Positions 53,063 through 63,011 are shown, counted from the first letter of the stretch. The stretch is 64,000 nt of DNA from Candidatus Rifleibacteriota bacterium (GCA_015233565.1 JADFXM010000020.1:1-64000); one strand, 5' to 3'. Notes: generated by a model from the letters alone, not told the origin. Made by a program: numbers and translations.

Positions 53063-53138
53063 CGCCGCCAACAACTCTCAGCTCCCCGTTAAAACGGCGA
53101 TTTGGAAGATTCTGAAATGGCCCGATTAAAGAGAACAG

Positions 53139-54548
53139 ATGCTTCTTAAAAATGTACAATGGATTTCCGAATCAGGAAAATTGTCAAGAGGCAATATTCT
53201 TATCAAAAACGGGAAAATTTCCCAACTTGTTCCCATTTTCAATTCTTCTGATCCCAATTCATCTTTTTCCGAAAATTCCTTTTTATTTCTCCCGGGTTTT
53301 ATAGACCCCCATGTTCATTTCCGACAGCCCGGTCAGTTTTATAAGGAAGGAATAAAAAATGGGGCAAAGGCCGCATTAGCTGGTGGCGTAACTACTGTTC
53401 TGGATATGCCTAACAATCAACCTCCTTGTGAAAACAGGGAGGTTTTCAATATAAAGAGAAAGCTTTTTGAAAAAAATTCACTTGTAAATTGGGGTCTTCA
53501 CGTTCTGGATGGCAAGTTTTTTCAGCAAGAAACTCCGAAGGTCTCTTTCGCTTCAATTAAAGTATTTTTTTCGAAGTCAGGAAAAGCGCAGATCATACAT
53601 TCTTCCGAAGAATTAACGGATCTCTTCGAAAAGTACAAGTCTGTTTCCATCCATGTTGAAGATGAATCCTGTTTTATACAAAACTTCCAGGACCATTCTG
53701 GCCCACCCCTGCCTCACCATGAATCCCGCCCCAGAGAGGCGATTATTTCTGGTTTAAAGCGTCTCGACAAAGCAATAAAAATTTTCTTTTCTCGAAACTC
53801 CGGCAAGAAGCTTCCAAGAATTGTACTACTTCATTTATCAACCGAAGAGGAAGTTCATTGGCTAAATTCCCGAAAAAAACAAGGCCTGGACATTTGGGGA
53901 GAAACCAGCCCCCACTACCTTTTCTATACTTATAAAGATGTCGAGTCTTCTAAAAATCTGCTTAAAGTGAATCCTCCGATCCGCGATGAAAGAGATCGCC
54001 AAGCTCTTCGGGAAGCGGTGAAAAATAAGCTTATCGATTTCATAGGAAGCGATCATGCTCCCCATGCACTTAAGGAAAAATTATCCCCCACCCCACCTTC
54101 AGGAATTCCCGGTATCGAGCATTTCGGACCACTTCTTCTTCAGCTGTTGGAAGAAGGTTTGATCGACTGGTCACGCCTTCTGGAACTTGGTTGCAAAAAA
54201 GCAGCAAATTGCTATTCCATAAAGGGTCGTGATGGTATAAAAGAAACTAATTTTGCAGATCTTGTACTATATTCACGGGCTCCTTCCGTAAGAGACTCTT
54301 CGCCGAACAAAAACACTGTTTCAAAGGTTTTTGAAAATAGACTTGTCACAAAAGCTGGCTATAACCCTTACCCTGATATCCAATTCATTTGGAAAGTCGA
54401 AGAAGTGTTTGTTAATGGAGTCCAATCTTTCTCACAAAATTTTGAAAATGTGGGGGAATGTGTTTCTCCCGACAATCCCCACAAAATTTTCATCTGGGCA
54501 AATTCTATCAATTCAAAGGAGGTTTATGAAAACAACCGGTTCTTTTGA
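53139..54548 (+). CDS. pyrC: Dihydroorotase
   Basis: This 469-residue amidohydrolase closes carbamoyl-aspartate to dihydroorotate in UMP synthesis. It has the metal-binding FIDPHVHFRQPG, the substrate region DMPNNQPP, HLSTEEEV and the active-site Asp in GSDHAPH. The length is close to class I dihydroorotases, with a C-terminal extension of about 40 residues after VFVNG that overlaps the next gene. The start ATG is at 53139. The first gene of a tight operon, its 3' end contains the ribosome site and start of pyrE. Confidence 0.9.
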   Translation: MLLKNVQWISESGKLSRGNILIKNGKISQLVPIFNSSDPNSSFSENSFLFLPGFIDPHVHFRQPGQFYKEGIKNGAKAALAGGVTTVLDMPNNQPPCENREVFNIKRKLFEKNSLVNWGLHVLDGKFFQQETPKVSFASIKVFFSKSGKAQIIHSSEELTDLFEKYKSVSIHVEDESCFIQNFQDHSGPPLPHHESRPREAIISGLKRLDKAIKIFFSRNSGKKLPRIVLLHLSTEEEVHWLNSRKKQGLDIWGETSPHYLFYTYKDVESSKNLLKVNPPIRDERDRQALREAVKNKLIDFIGSDHAPHALKEKLSPTPPSGIPGIEHFGPLLLQLLEEGLIDWSRLLELGCKKAANCYSIKGRDGIKETNFADLVLYSRAPSVRDSSPNKNTVSKVFENRLVTKAGYNPYPDIQFIWKVEEVFVNGVQSFSQNFENVGECVSPDNPHKIFIWANSINSKEVYENNRFF

Positions 54549-55131
54549 AGTAGTTAAACTTTTGATCGAGTCAAAAGCATTGAAATTCGGGGAATTCACG
54601 CTGAAATCCGGCGCGTCTTCCCCTTTTTTTATCGACCTGGGACAGGTTAAAAGCGGAAAAGAATTAACTTTGCTTGGGGAGCATATCGCAAAAGCTCTAA
54701 AAGAGCATTACCCCTCAACAACCCTCCTTTTTGGTCCAGCTTACAAGGGAATACCACTTGCTTCCGCCACAGCAATAGCACTGTGGAACCTTTTCCAAGT
54801 CGATATTCCTTTTCTTTACGATCGTAAAGAAGCAAAAGATCACGGCGAGGGCGGTAATTTCATTGGCCGCTTCCCTTTTCCAAATGACCGGATTGTTATT
54901 ATCGACGATGTTTTAACCAGCGGAAAAACTAAAATTGATGCAATCAATTCCTTAAAAAAGGCTTTCGGATGTGAAAAAATCGGAAACCTCGTTATCGTAG
55001 ATCGTACAACAAAAAGTTCGAAAATGGATTTTGAATATAAATCGCTGACTTCCCTAAAGGAAATAGCTGATTATCTTGATTCCATTTCTGATCAAAAAGC
55101 AAAAGTTATCAGGGAGTTTATGGAAAAATGA
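54526..55131 (+). CDS. pyrE: Orotate phosphoribosyltransferase
   Basis: This 201-residue enzyme joins orotate and PRPP to give OMP. The motifs are SGASSPFFIDLGQ, FGPAYKGIPLA and the PRPP-binding IVIIDDVLTSGKT. ATG 54526 is chosen because of the perfect ribosome site AAAGGAGG just upstream and a family-like start. The frame is open much further upstream, into pyrC, and the gene overlaps pyrC by 23 bases. It overlaps pyrF by four bases (ATGA). Confidence 0.93.
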   Translation: MKTTGSFEVVKLLIESKALKFGEFTLKSGASSPFFIDLGQVKSGKELTLLGEHIAKALKEHYPSTTLLFGPAYKGIPLASATAIALWNLFQVDIPFLYDRKEAKDHGEGGNFIGRFPFPNDRIVIIDDVLTSGKTKIDAINSLKKAFGCEKIGNLVIVDRTTKSSKMDFEYKSLTSLKEIADYLDSISDQKAKVIREFMEK

Positions 55132-55826
55132 CAAAAAAAGAATTCAAAATCATTCCGGCACTTGACATTCGCGACATTGTAAAAATGGAAAACCTGATCA
55201 GGGAAATTAATGATCACCCATTCGTTTATGGCTATAAGGTTGGCTTTTCACTGGGACTGACATACGGCTTGCCAAAAATTGTAGAGACCATTAGAAAATA
55301 CACTAAAAAACCTGTGATCTACGACCATCAAAAAGCTGGAACCGATATTCCGGATACTGGTTCCGTTTTTGCCGAAGTTATGAAAAATGCAGGACTTGAA
55401 GAAGTAATTATCTTCCCTCAAGCTGGTCCCGTAACCGAAGATTCCTGGATCGATGCATTAATAGCTAAATCACTAAAAGTAATAGTCGGGGGAGTGATGA
55501 CGCATAAATCATTCCTTCAATCAGAAGGAGGCTTCATTTCGGACTCGGGAGTCGAACAAATTTATAGCGCGGCTATAAAAAAAGGTGTCACCTCGTTCGT
55601 TGTCCCGCTGACAAAAGGCGGACTCGTTGAAAATCTCCTTCAGAAAATACCGTTCCCCACAAATTCGGAATTTTATTCTCCCGGATTCGGAAAACAAGGT
55701 GGCAATCCATGCGATTTCCCCTCTATTAAAAAACACTATTTAATTACCGGGCGAAGTCTGCTCGAAAGCAAGAATCCCGTGGAATGGCTGGACAAAACCA
55801 AAAAGGAGCTCGATGAAACAGTATGA
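55128..55826 (+). CDS. pyrF: Orotidine 5'-phosphate decarboxylase
   Basis: This 232-residue TIM-barrel enzyme turns OMP into UMP. The usual DxKxxDI catalytic set appears as YDHQKAGTDIPDT (Asp66, Lys69, Asp73), with the residues spaced one further apart than in common bacterial enzymes. The other signature is GFGKQGGNP at the phosphate-binding end. Position in the pyr operon and overlap with pyrE and pyrB (ATGA on both sides) support the call. The active-site variant looks like a divergent branch of the family. Confidence 0.85.
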   Translation: MTKKEFKIIPALDIRDIVKMENLIREINDHPFVYGYKVGFSLGLTYGLPKIVETIRKYTKKPVIYDHQKAGTDIPDTGSVFAEVMKNAGLEEVIIFPQAGPVTEDSWIDALIAKSLKVIVGGVMTHKSFLQSEGGFISDSGVEQIYSAAIKKGVTSFVVPLTKGGLVENLLQKIPFPTNSEFYSPGFGKQGGNPCDFPSIKKHYLITGRSLLESKNPVEWLDKTKKELDETV

Positions 55827-56743
55827 AAAGAGATCTGATATCCATCGATGATCAAAGCTTAAAGAATATCAATGATTACATTTCTTTTGCTGAAAAAGTT
55901 GAGATGATACCCCCCGCAGAAAAAACCAGGATGCTCTTTGGAAAAATACTTGGAGTCCTTTTCTTCGAACCTAGTACAAGAACTAGACTTAGTTTCGAAG
56001 CAGCCATGTTGCGACTTGGCGGCCAAATTATCGGATTTTCAGATGTAATCACAACTTCAACTGCAAAGGGCGAATCTCTCGCTGATACAATCAAAACTGT
56101 AGAGCAATATTGCGACGCAGTTGTGATCAGGCACCCACGTGAAGGCGCCGCCAGGCTATCAGCCGAGGTTAGTCGACTTCCGGTTATCAACGCCGGAGAC
56201 GGTTCAAACCAACACCCCACGCAAACTTTACTTGATCTTTTCACCATAAAAAAGTTCTTTGGAAGAATCGAGAACCTGAAAATTGCATTAGCAGGTGATT
56301 TGAAATATTCCCGAACAGTGCATTCCTTGGTTCATGCGCTGGTGAAGTATTCCAATATTGAATTCACATTGGTTACCCCTGAAACACTCAAACTTCCCGA
56401 TTATGTAAAAAATTCCGTTGACAAAAAAGCTTTTAAGTATTCTGAGACGACCGACTTGAAGGAGGCAATCACAAAATGTGACATTGTCTATATGACCCGA
56501 ATCCAGCGTGAACGTTTTCCCGATCCGGTGGAATATGAGAAAGTAAAGGATTCATATCGAATAGATAATAGCATTCTTAAAGATGCCCAGCCGCATTTGA
56601 AAATTCTGCATCCTCTTCCCAGAGTAAATGAAATCTCTCCGGAAGTTGATTCAACACCATTTGCCGGTTACTTTCCACAAGTAGGATATGGTCTCACCAT
56701 GCGTCAGGCAATTCTCCTCAATCACATTGGAGGTCAGGAATGA
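55823..56743 (+). CDS. pyrB: Aspartate carbamoyltransferase, catalytic subunit
   Basis: This 306-residue catalytic chain joins carbamoyl phosphate and aspartate. It carries the carbamoyl-phosphate loop FEPSTRTRLSFE, GDGSNQHPTQTLLDLFT and HPLPRVNEI. The length is that of the E. coli-type chain. It overlaps pyrF and pyrI by four bases each (ATGA), so the trio is translationally coupled. Confidence 0.95.
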   Translation: MKRDLISIDDQSLKNINDYISFAEKVEMIPPAEKTRMLFGKILGVLFFEPSTRTRLSFEAAMLRLGGQIIGFSDVITTSTAKGESLADTIKTVEQYCDAVVIRHPREGAARLSAEVSRLPVINAGDGSNQHPTQTLLDLFTIKKFFGRIENLKIALAGDLKYSRTVHSLVHALVKYSNIEFTLVTPETLKLPDYVKNSVDKKAFKYSETTDLKEAITKCDIVYMTRIQRERFPDPVEYEKVKDSYRIDNSILKDAQPHLKILHPLPRVNEISPEVDSTPFAGYFPQVGYGLTMRQAILLNHIGGQE

Positions 56744-57222
56744 ACAGTCATGATAGTCTTAACATGCAATTGATTCCCAAAATCGAAAATGGAATGGTAA
56801 TAGACCATATCCCGACAGGTTTCGGGGTAAAAATTCTTCAAATTGCGCTTAGACATTCGGAGCTCTCTAAAATAGTCATAACTCTTGGAATGCACTACAC
56901 AAGCAAAAGACTCGGAAAAAAAGATCTTTTAAAGTTTCAGATCACAGAACTCCCTCCACGATTTCTAAAACATCTATCAATTGTCTGTCCGGGAGTTACT
57001 GTAAAAAGAATTAAAAATTATTCAGTGGAAAAGAAAATTGTGCTTGAAGTCCCAGAACTGGTCGATCGCCTCTTGAAATGCCCAAATCCAAGTTGTATTA
57101 CTAATTTTGAAAGAGGTGTGACTACTTGTTTTCATCTCCTTGAACGGGATCCACTGATTTATCGATGCAATCATTGCGAAAGACATTTCTCTCTTTCCGA
57201 ATTGGAAGCAGTCTTAGCGTAA
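56740..57222 (+). CDS. pyrI: Aspartate carbamoyltransferase, regulatory subunit
   Basis: This 160-residue regulatory chain binds nucleotides at its N terminus and holds zinc at its C terminus (Cys114, Cys119, Cys143, Cys146, in CPNPSC and YRCNHC). Presence of PyrI means that the enzyme is the allosteric, dodecameric type found in enterobacteria, archaea and some others. The start overlaps pyrB, and the stop lies two bases before pyrD. Confidence 0.93.
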   Translation: MNSHDSLNMQLIPKIENGMVIDHIPTGFGVKILQIALRHSELSKIVITLGMHYTSKRLGKKDLLKFQITELPPRFLKHLSIVCPGVTVKRIKNYSVEKKIVLEVPELVDRLLKCPNPSCITNFERGVTTCFHLLERDPLIYRCNHCERHFSLSELEAVLA

Positions 57223-57224
57223 TT

Positions 57225-58148
57225 ATGCAAAAAAACATCACAACAAAACTTTGCGGTCTTTCACTTTCTTCTCCTTTAGTGCTGGCATCTGGAATTATGG
57301 GACTTTCAGCATCAAGCTTGAAACGAATCGCCGATGCAGGAGCCGGTGCAGTCACCTCTAAATCTTTCAGCTCCGAAGAACGCAAAGGGCACCCTTGCCC
57401 AGCCGTTCTTCCTTTCGAACATGGATATTTAAATGCAGTTGGGCTCTCCAACCCCGGTATAGAAGACATGATTTTTGAGGTGACTGAGTTTAAAAAAAGA
57501 TCAGCGGTTCCGTTGATAGCTTCAATATTTGGCAAATCTCCAGAAGAATTCGGCTCTGTAACTGAAAAAACAGCCCAGGCGAAACCGAATCTCATTGAAG
57601 TGAACGTTTCTTGCCCCAATGTCGCATCAGAATTCGGTAAGCCCTTTGTTGTCGATCTCCGGGAGCTGGAAGCGGTTACCAAAACTGTAAAGAGATTTTC
57701 AGGAGAGATTCCAGTCTCTGTTAAACTTTCTCTCCAATGCCCCTCGATAACTGAAGCCGCAAAGTGCTGCGAGCAATCCGGAGCCAATGCCATTACCGCT
57801 ATAAATACCGTGGGCCCAGGGATGTTAATTGACGTGAACACTCATAGGCCAATCCTTTCAAACCTGTCTGGAGGCATGAGTGGTCCCGCTATTTTCCCAT
57901 TAACCGTAAAAGCAGTATATGATATCTATGAATCAGTGAAACTCCCTATAATTGCCACAGGAGGAGTGACTTCAACCGAAGATGCTCTTCAATTAATCAT
58001 GGCGGGAGCAACCGCTGTTGGAATCGGCTCAGGAATTCATATCAGAGGGATCAATATCTTTTCCCAAATAAACTGCGAATTGGCCAAGTTCATTCAATCT
58101 TTGGGGATAAAAAACCTTGAGGAATTAAGAGGTTCCGCACATGGCTGA
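57225..58148 (+). CDS. pyrD: Dihydroorotate dehydrogenase, type 1B catalytic subunit
   Basis: This 307-residue FMN enzyme oxidises dihydroorotate to orotate. The active-site Cys is in VNVSCPNV, and the FMN phosphate region is IIATGGVTS with GIGSGI. The ATG at 57225 is used, and the frame is open further into pyrI. It pairs with PyrK, whose gene overlaps the stop by eight bases, so NAD+ is the acceptor in this type. Confidence 0.93.
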   Translation: MQKNITTKLCGLSLSSPLVLASGIMGLSASSLKRIADAGAGAVTSKSFSSEERKGHPCPAVLPFEHGYLNAVGLSNPGIEDMIFEVTEFKKRSAVPLIASIFGKSPEEFGSVTEKTAQAKPNLIEVNVSCPNVASEFGKPFVVDLRELEAVTKTVKRFSGEIPVSVKLSLQCPSITEAAKCCEQSGANAITAINTVGPGMLIDVNTHRPILSNLSGGMSGPAIFPLTVKAVYDIYESVKLPIIATGGVTSTEDALQLIMAGATAVGIGSGIHIRGINIFSQINCELAKFIQSLGIKNLEELRGSAHG

Positions 58149-58926
58149 AACAATGAAAACCTTTCAAATCCAGGAAATTAATGAATACACAGAAACTTTG
58201 AAAAGTTTTCTGCTTCCAAAGGCTTTTGATGTATCCCCTGGACAATTCGTCACCCTATGGATTCCAGGAATCGATGAGAAACCTTTTGCAATTTCCGAAA
58301 CTACTTCCTCGAATTTTGAAATAACAATTAGAGCAGTCGGAACTTTTACCAAACGCATGATGGAAATGAAAAAGGGTGATTGGATTGGAATCCGTGGACC
58401 ATTTGGAAATGGCTTTCAACTTATGGGAAATACTATACTCGTAGGTGGTGGTTGTGGAAACGCCCCACTAAAGTATCTTGCACAAAAATTGGATGAAGTA
58501 AAATATGATTTCACCTGGATTGCAGGGGCAAAAACATCTCTTGAACTTCCGTTCAAAGATACCCTGATTGCTAATAAATATTGGATCCCTATGACTGACG
58601 ATGGGACCTACGGCCAAAAGGGTTTCTCAACAGATCCTCTGGAACCCTTGATTATAGAGCGAAGTCCCTCTGTGATCTACGGCTCAGGACCCGAGCCAAT
58701 GTTGCTCGAAATTCGAAAACTTGCTGCCAAGTATCAAGTCCCTGTCCAGCTTTCCTTCGAAAGATACATGAAATGTGGAATAGGAATTTGCGGCCAATGC
58801 TGTCTTGACGGAAGCGGACTAAGACTTTGTGTCGAAGGCCCAGTCCTTGATGAAAAAGCCATGGCCGCAGTAACAGAATGGGAGCTTCCTCACCGCTCAG
58901 CTTCCGGAAAAAGAAATAGGAGATAA
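58141..58926 (+). CDS. pyrK: Dihydroorotate dehydrogenase electron-transfer subunit
   Basis: This 261-residue iron-sulfur flavoprotein passes electrons from PyrD to NAD+. The FAD region FAISETTSSNFEITIRAVGTFT and the NAD-binding GGGCGNAPL are visible. A 2Fe-2S site is formed by cysteines in KCGIGICGQCC and LRLC. Ends with a basic tail (SGKRNRR). Tightly coupled to pyrD. Confidence 0.93.
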   Translation: MAETMKTFQIQEINEYTETLKSFLLPKAFDVSPGQFVTLWIPGIDEKPFAISETTSSNFEITIRAVGTFTKRMMEMKKGDWIGIRGPFGNGFQLMGNTILVGGGCGNAPLKYLAQKLDEVKYDFTWIAGAKTSLELPFKDTLIANKYWIPMTDDGTYGQKGFSTDPLEPLIIERSPSVIYGSGPEPMLLEIRKLAAKYQVPVQLSFERYMKCGIGICGQCCLDGSGLRLCVEGPVLDEKAMAAVTEWELPHRSASGKRNRR

Positions 58927-58930
58927 AATC

Positions 58931-60151
58931 ATGGCTGAAGTTCTAGGTTTGAAATGTATGAAATGCGGGAGAGAATATTCTCCCCGTAATGCTTTATTGG
59001 TTTGCGAAACTTGCGGAAGCAATGGAATTCTGGACGTTCTATACGACTATTCCAAAATTCAACTCTCTTTGAAAGAATTAAAGAATGATTCCCAGAACTC
59101 GCTTTGGAGATATAGAAAATTGCTTCCATTGAACGATAAAACAAGGATTTCTCCGCTTCAAGTTGGAATGACTCCGCTGTACAGCCTTAAAGATATGGCA
59201 AAAACAAACGGTTTAAAAGGAATTTACATTAAGGATGATGGGCGCAACCCAACAGCTTCATTAAAAGATCGCGCTTCGGCGGTTGGAATATCCAAAGCAA
59301 TTGAGGCAGGCTCCAAAGCAGTCTGTTGTGCCTCCACCGGCAATGCAGCTAGTTCCCTGGCAGGATTCGCAGCATCCCTGGGAATTCCAGCCTTTATTTT
59401 TGTTCCAAAAAGAGCGCCAAAAGCTAAAATCGCCCAGCTTCTCATATTTGGAGCAAAAACAATAATAGTTGATGATACCTACGACAGGGCTTTTGAACTT
59501 TCCATTGAAACCAGCATTCGATACGGATTTTACAATCGAAATTGCGCCTACAATCCATATTTGGTGGAAGGGAAAAAAACTGTCGCATTCGAAATCTGGG
59601 AAAATCTTGGATATCAACTCCCGGATAAAGTAATCCTATCCATCGGTGATGGATGCATCACCTCGGGAATCTATAAAGGTTTTTACGATCTGATGAAAAT
59701 CGGACTTACCGACCACCTTCCCCAAATTATTGCCGTACAAGCCGCGGGCTGCAATCCAATGGAAGTGGCTTTTAAAACAGGTGAATTCAAAGAGCAAAAA
59801 CCAAATACTATCGCCGATTCCATTGCAGTCGGGATTCCGAGAAATCGTTTAAAAGCATTGCGAGCTCTGGAAGAGAGCAAAGGAGATTGCATCTCTGTCA
59901 GCGACGATGAAATAAAACAGGCTATTTTGGAACTGCCAAGAGTTTCCGGGGTCTTCGCGGAACCAGCTGCAGCCACAGCTTATGCGGGCTTTAAAAAACT
60001 TTTGAATTCTGATTTGGCTGGAAAAAATGAAAATGTGGTGATTTTGATTACAGGAAACGGCTTAAAGGACATTGACTCTGCTTTGTCGGTGTGCCAATTG
60101 CCGGAACCAATCGAACCAACAATGAAAGCAGTAGAAAAGTTGCTTGGGTAA
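58931..60151 (+). CDS. thrC: Threonine synthase
   Basis: This 406-residue PLP enzyme makes threonine from O-phosphohomoserine. A four-cysteine zinc-ribbon-like N terminus (CMKCGREY, CETCGSNG) precedes the PLP domain. PLP-binding Lys is in TASLKDRAS, and ASTGNAASS and GDGCITSGIYKG are phosphate-binding. The end region VSGVFAEPAAATAYAG is typical. The ribosome site AGGAGAT is well placed. It is the last gene of the pyr run and converges on the HEAT-PilT gene with a 49-base gap. Confidence 0.9.
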   Translation: MAEVLGLKCMKCGREYSPRNALLVCETCGSNGILDVLYDYSKIQLSLKELKNDSQNSLWRYRKLLPLNDKTRISPLQVGMTPLYSLKDMAKTNGLKGIYIKDDGRNPTASLKDRASAVGISKAIEAGSKAVCCASTGNAASSLAGFAASLGIPAFIFVPKRAPKAKIAQLLIFGAKTIIVDDTYDRAFELSIETSIRYGFYNRNCAYNPYLVEGKKTVAFEIWENLGYQLPDKVILSIGDGCITSGIYKGFYDLMKIGLTDHLPQIIAVQAAGCNPMEVAFKTGEFKEQKPNTIADSIAVGIPRNRLKALRALEESKGDCISVSDDEIKQAILELPRVSGVFAEPAAATAYAGFKKLLNSDLAGKNENVVILITGNGLKDIDSALSVCQLPEPIEPTMKAVEKLLG

Positions 60152-60200
60152 GTAGCAAAACTAAGCTTCACGCGATATTTTTCAGGGAAGTCTTAACCTC

Positions 60201-63011
60201 TTAGCCTTTTGCTGGGCCTTTAACCTGGGGTGTTTCCGATTTTACAGGTTTTTGAATTGGTGGTGAGGAATGTTGGGCCCCGCCTCCTTGGCCTTGTCCT
60301 TGTTCTGTTTTTGACTTTGGCTTAAGTCCAAGTCTTTCCTGGACTCTTTGCTCAAAGGTTTTTTTGTCTTCAGAATATTTCAAGCCATCATCAAAAGTAA
60401 TGCGCTTCTTTATTACCAGGTCCTCAAGGCAGGCATCCATGGTTATCATTCCATCTGATCGGCTAGTCTGCATTATCGAAATAATCTGATCAATCTTGTT
60501 TTCCTTTACGCATCTTCTTACCGGAGTGGTTGCAATTAGAACTTCGTAAGCAAGTATACGCCCTGATGATAGATAGGCTGGAATGAGGCGTTGTGACAAT
60601 ATTGCTCTTAACGTTCCTGCAAGTTGCATTCTGACTGTTTCCTGTTGGTCACCTGGAAATGAGCCAAGAACGCGGTTTATAGATTCGTAAGCATTTATGG
60701 TGTGTAGGGTTGAAAAAACCAAATGGCCCGTTTCAGCAGCAGATATTGCCAAATGCATGGTTTCAAGGTCACGCATTTCTCCGACCAGAATTACATCAGG
60801 ATCTTCGCGCAAAGCACTTCTCAAAGCATTGGAAAAATTATGGGTATGACTTCCCAACTCTCTCTGAGTTAAAACACAGCGTTTGTGAGGATGAACAAAT
60901 TCAATCGGGTCTTCTATTGTAATTATATGATCATACCTGGTACGATTGATGTGGTCGATCATTGCCGCAAGAGTTGTGGATTTTCCTGACCCGGTGGAAC
61001 CGGTTACAAGTATTAATCCGGAACGATGATTACACACCTTCGCCATGATTTCCCGGTCAAGCGACAGTGCCTCAAATGTTGGAACAGCATTGGGAATTAT
61101 TCGAAATACCCCTGCCACACCATTCTTCTGGGTAAAAACATTTGCTCTGAATCTGGCGCAATCCAAAATTTCAAAAGAAAAGTCAATTTCCATTCTTTCA
61201 GCAAAAGCTTGTTTCTGCGCTTCGTTCAAAAGTGAGAAAATCAAATATCGGCTTTTTTCAGGAGTGATCATCTCGAAAGTAGTACGAACCAATTCACCAT
61301 GAATTCTTATACTAGGCGGAAGGCCTATACTTAAATGAAGATCTGAACCGCCTTCTTCTTGCAGATAATAGAATAATTCCTTAATATCCGTGATATTCTC
61401 TTTATTGTATTTCCTTGAAAGAACTCTTGTTTCAACACTTTCAGGGTTAAAGCTATCAATCTGAATCTTTTCGTTCTTAAAAATGGAATCCAATTGATCG
61501 TCAGCAAGTTTGGATGCCATGGAAATAATTTTATCCTTCTCAAACTCACTTGCTTGCTCATATAGCATTAAAAAAGCAGGAACCCCAGGATAATCACGTC
61601 GTCTGAGAATTTCCCTGGCTCCCAAGGCTACATCTGCATTTCTATCCATAGTGGACAAAACAAGATCTTTAATAAATGCATTTCTTGGATGCTTCGAAAG
61701 ATTCTCAATAATAGTGTGCCGGATGGTTAGGTCTTTGTCATCCAATTTCAATAACAGTAATCCTGCAATCAATTCAAACTTTTGAAGTTTGGAAATAGCT
61801 TCAATAGCACAAGTTCGCGTCAAAGCACTCTTATTGTTGTCAATCAAAAAAAGAAGCGGTCTGAGACCATCTTTCGATCCTATTTCTCCTATTACTTTCA
61901 ATACCGGAATAATAATTTTCTCATCTTCACTGTCAATCTGAGCCAAAAGCGGATCAATTGCATGGACCCCAAGTCTGACCAATATCTTGATTGAATACTC
62001 CTGAATAAATACTGATTCATCCCTTAAAAAATCAATCAATGAATGGACCACATCTGAGTTGCGAACTTCTGCAAGTGCAGTAAGTATGAAAAATTTCATT
62101 TCCTGAGTGGGAGTTCCAAAAATTTCCGTCAGTTCTTTCAGTACATCAAGTTGAAGAACTCTTCCCATGAGGCCCATTATTGTTACCATTAAATCCTGTG
62201 ATGCCGTTGCCAATATTGAAATGAGCGGGCGAACAACCTCCCTTCCCCAATTTGTCAAGGCTTTCACTGCTTCCTCTCGCACAAGAAGCGAAGGATCTTC
62301 AAGCAAACCAAGCAGAATGTTCAAGGCTTCTTCTGTTCTGATTTCCCCAAGTCCGGCACAGATATAGGGTTTAACAATTCCGTTCTTGTCAGACTCAAGC
62401 ATTTTTTGAAACAAAATGATAGCTTTGTCTTTTAAAATCAAAGGAATAATTTTGATACATTCATATTTCTGCCGGCTCGGGCAGGATAGAAAATATTCTT
62501 GGATAATCTGATATATCGCATCGCCCTGCTGGATCAGGATTTTCTTCGCTTGCTTTCGGATTATCCAACTTGGATCACTTATTTTTTCAAGGAAAGTCAA
62601 AATAATTTGTTTGTCAGGTTTCTTCGCCAGGGCTTCCAGAATCAGCTTTCTGATTTCGTCACTTTCACGACTGTTGACGATTTCAATCATTTCCATTTGA
62701 GCAAGGAATCCCAGTTCGATCATCATAAAATGAGCCCAAAATCGAACTGTAGGTTCAGTCGAAAGCTTGAGAGCTGGCAAAACATCCTTCAAGATGGTTG
62801 GGTAATTGAATGCAACCTGAACAGTTTTTTTCTGAATATTTTCGAACCGGGAGGCCAACGCGGTAGGAAGAAGCGTTGCAATTATCTTTCGCTGTTTTTC
62901 TGCATTCTGGGATTGTAATAGAGATCCAAATTTATCAACCGCTGTCTCGTTGTCCAGATAATCCTGGGAACGAAGTTTGTCCTGAAGGCTAATTAAAATT
63001 TCTTCAATCAT
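60201..63011 (-). CDS. PilT twitching motility ATPase fused to a large N-terminal HEAT-repeat domain
   Basis: This 936-residue protein begins with about 500 residues of HEAT-type repeats (for example FQKMLESDKNGIVKPYICAGLG, AVKALTNWGREVVRPLISIL, SIKILVRLGVHAIDPLLAQI). A complete PilT follows, from about 540 to 885. It has Walker A GSTGSGKST (about 670-678), the Asp box IEDPIEF, the Walker B stretch EDPDVILVGEMRD, and the His box ETGHLVFSTLHT. A Gly/Gln/Pro-rich tail ends it. PilT normally has no such leader. It should power pilus retraction in the cytosol, while the HEAT part may dock on the pilus base or a regulator. It is the only PilT-family protein of the window with all catalytic boxes. 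Confidence 0.92.
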   Translation of the reverse strand: MIEEILISLQDKLRSQDYLDNETAVDKFGSLLQSQNAEKQRKIIATLLPTALASRFENIQKKTVQVAFNYPTILKDVLPALKLSTEPTVRFWAHFMMIELGFLAQMEMIEIVNSRESDEIRKLILEALAKKPDKQIILTFLEKISDPSWIIRKQAKKILIQQGDAIYQIIQEYFLSCPSRQKYECIKIIPLILKDKAIILFQKMLESDKNGIVKPYICAGLGEIRTEEALNILLGLLEDPSLLVREEAVKALTNWGREVVRPLISILATASQDLMVTIMGLMGRVLQLDVLKELTEIFGTPTQEMKFFILTALAEVRNSDVVHSLIDFLRDESVFIQEYSIKILVRLGVHAIDPLLAQIDSEDEKIIIPVLKVIGEIGSKDGLRPLLFLIDNNKSALTRTCAIEAISKLQKFELIAGLLLLKLDDKDLTIRHTIIENLSKHPRNAFIKDLVLSTMDRNADVALGAREILRRRDYPGVPAFLMLYEQASEFEKDKIISMASKLADDQLDSIFKNEKIQIDSFNPESVETRVLSRKYNKENITDIKELFYYLQEEGGSDLHLSIGLPPSIRIHGELVRTTFEMITPEKSRYLIFSLLNEAQKQAFAERMEIDFSFEILDCARFRANVFTQKNGVAGVFRIIPNAVPTFEALSLDREIMAKVCNHRSGLILVTGSTGSGKSTTLAAMIDHINRTRYDHIITIEDPIEFVHPHKRCVLTQRELGSHTHNFSNALRSALREDPDVILVGEMRDLETMHLAISAAETGHLVFSTLHTINAYESINRVLGSFPGDQQETVRMQLAGTLRAILSQRLIPAYLSSGRILAYEVLIATTPVRRCVKENKIDQIISIMQTSRSDGMITMDACLEDLVIKKRITFDDGLKYSEDKKTFEQRVQERLGLKPKSKTEQGQGQGGGAQHSSPPIQKPVKSETPQVKGPAKG

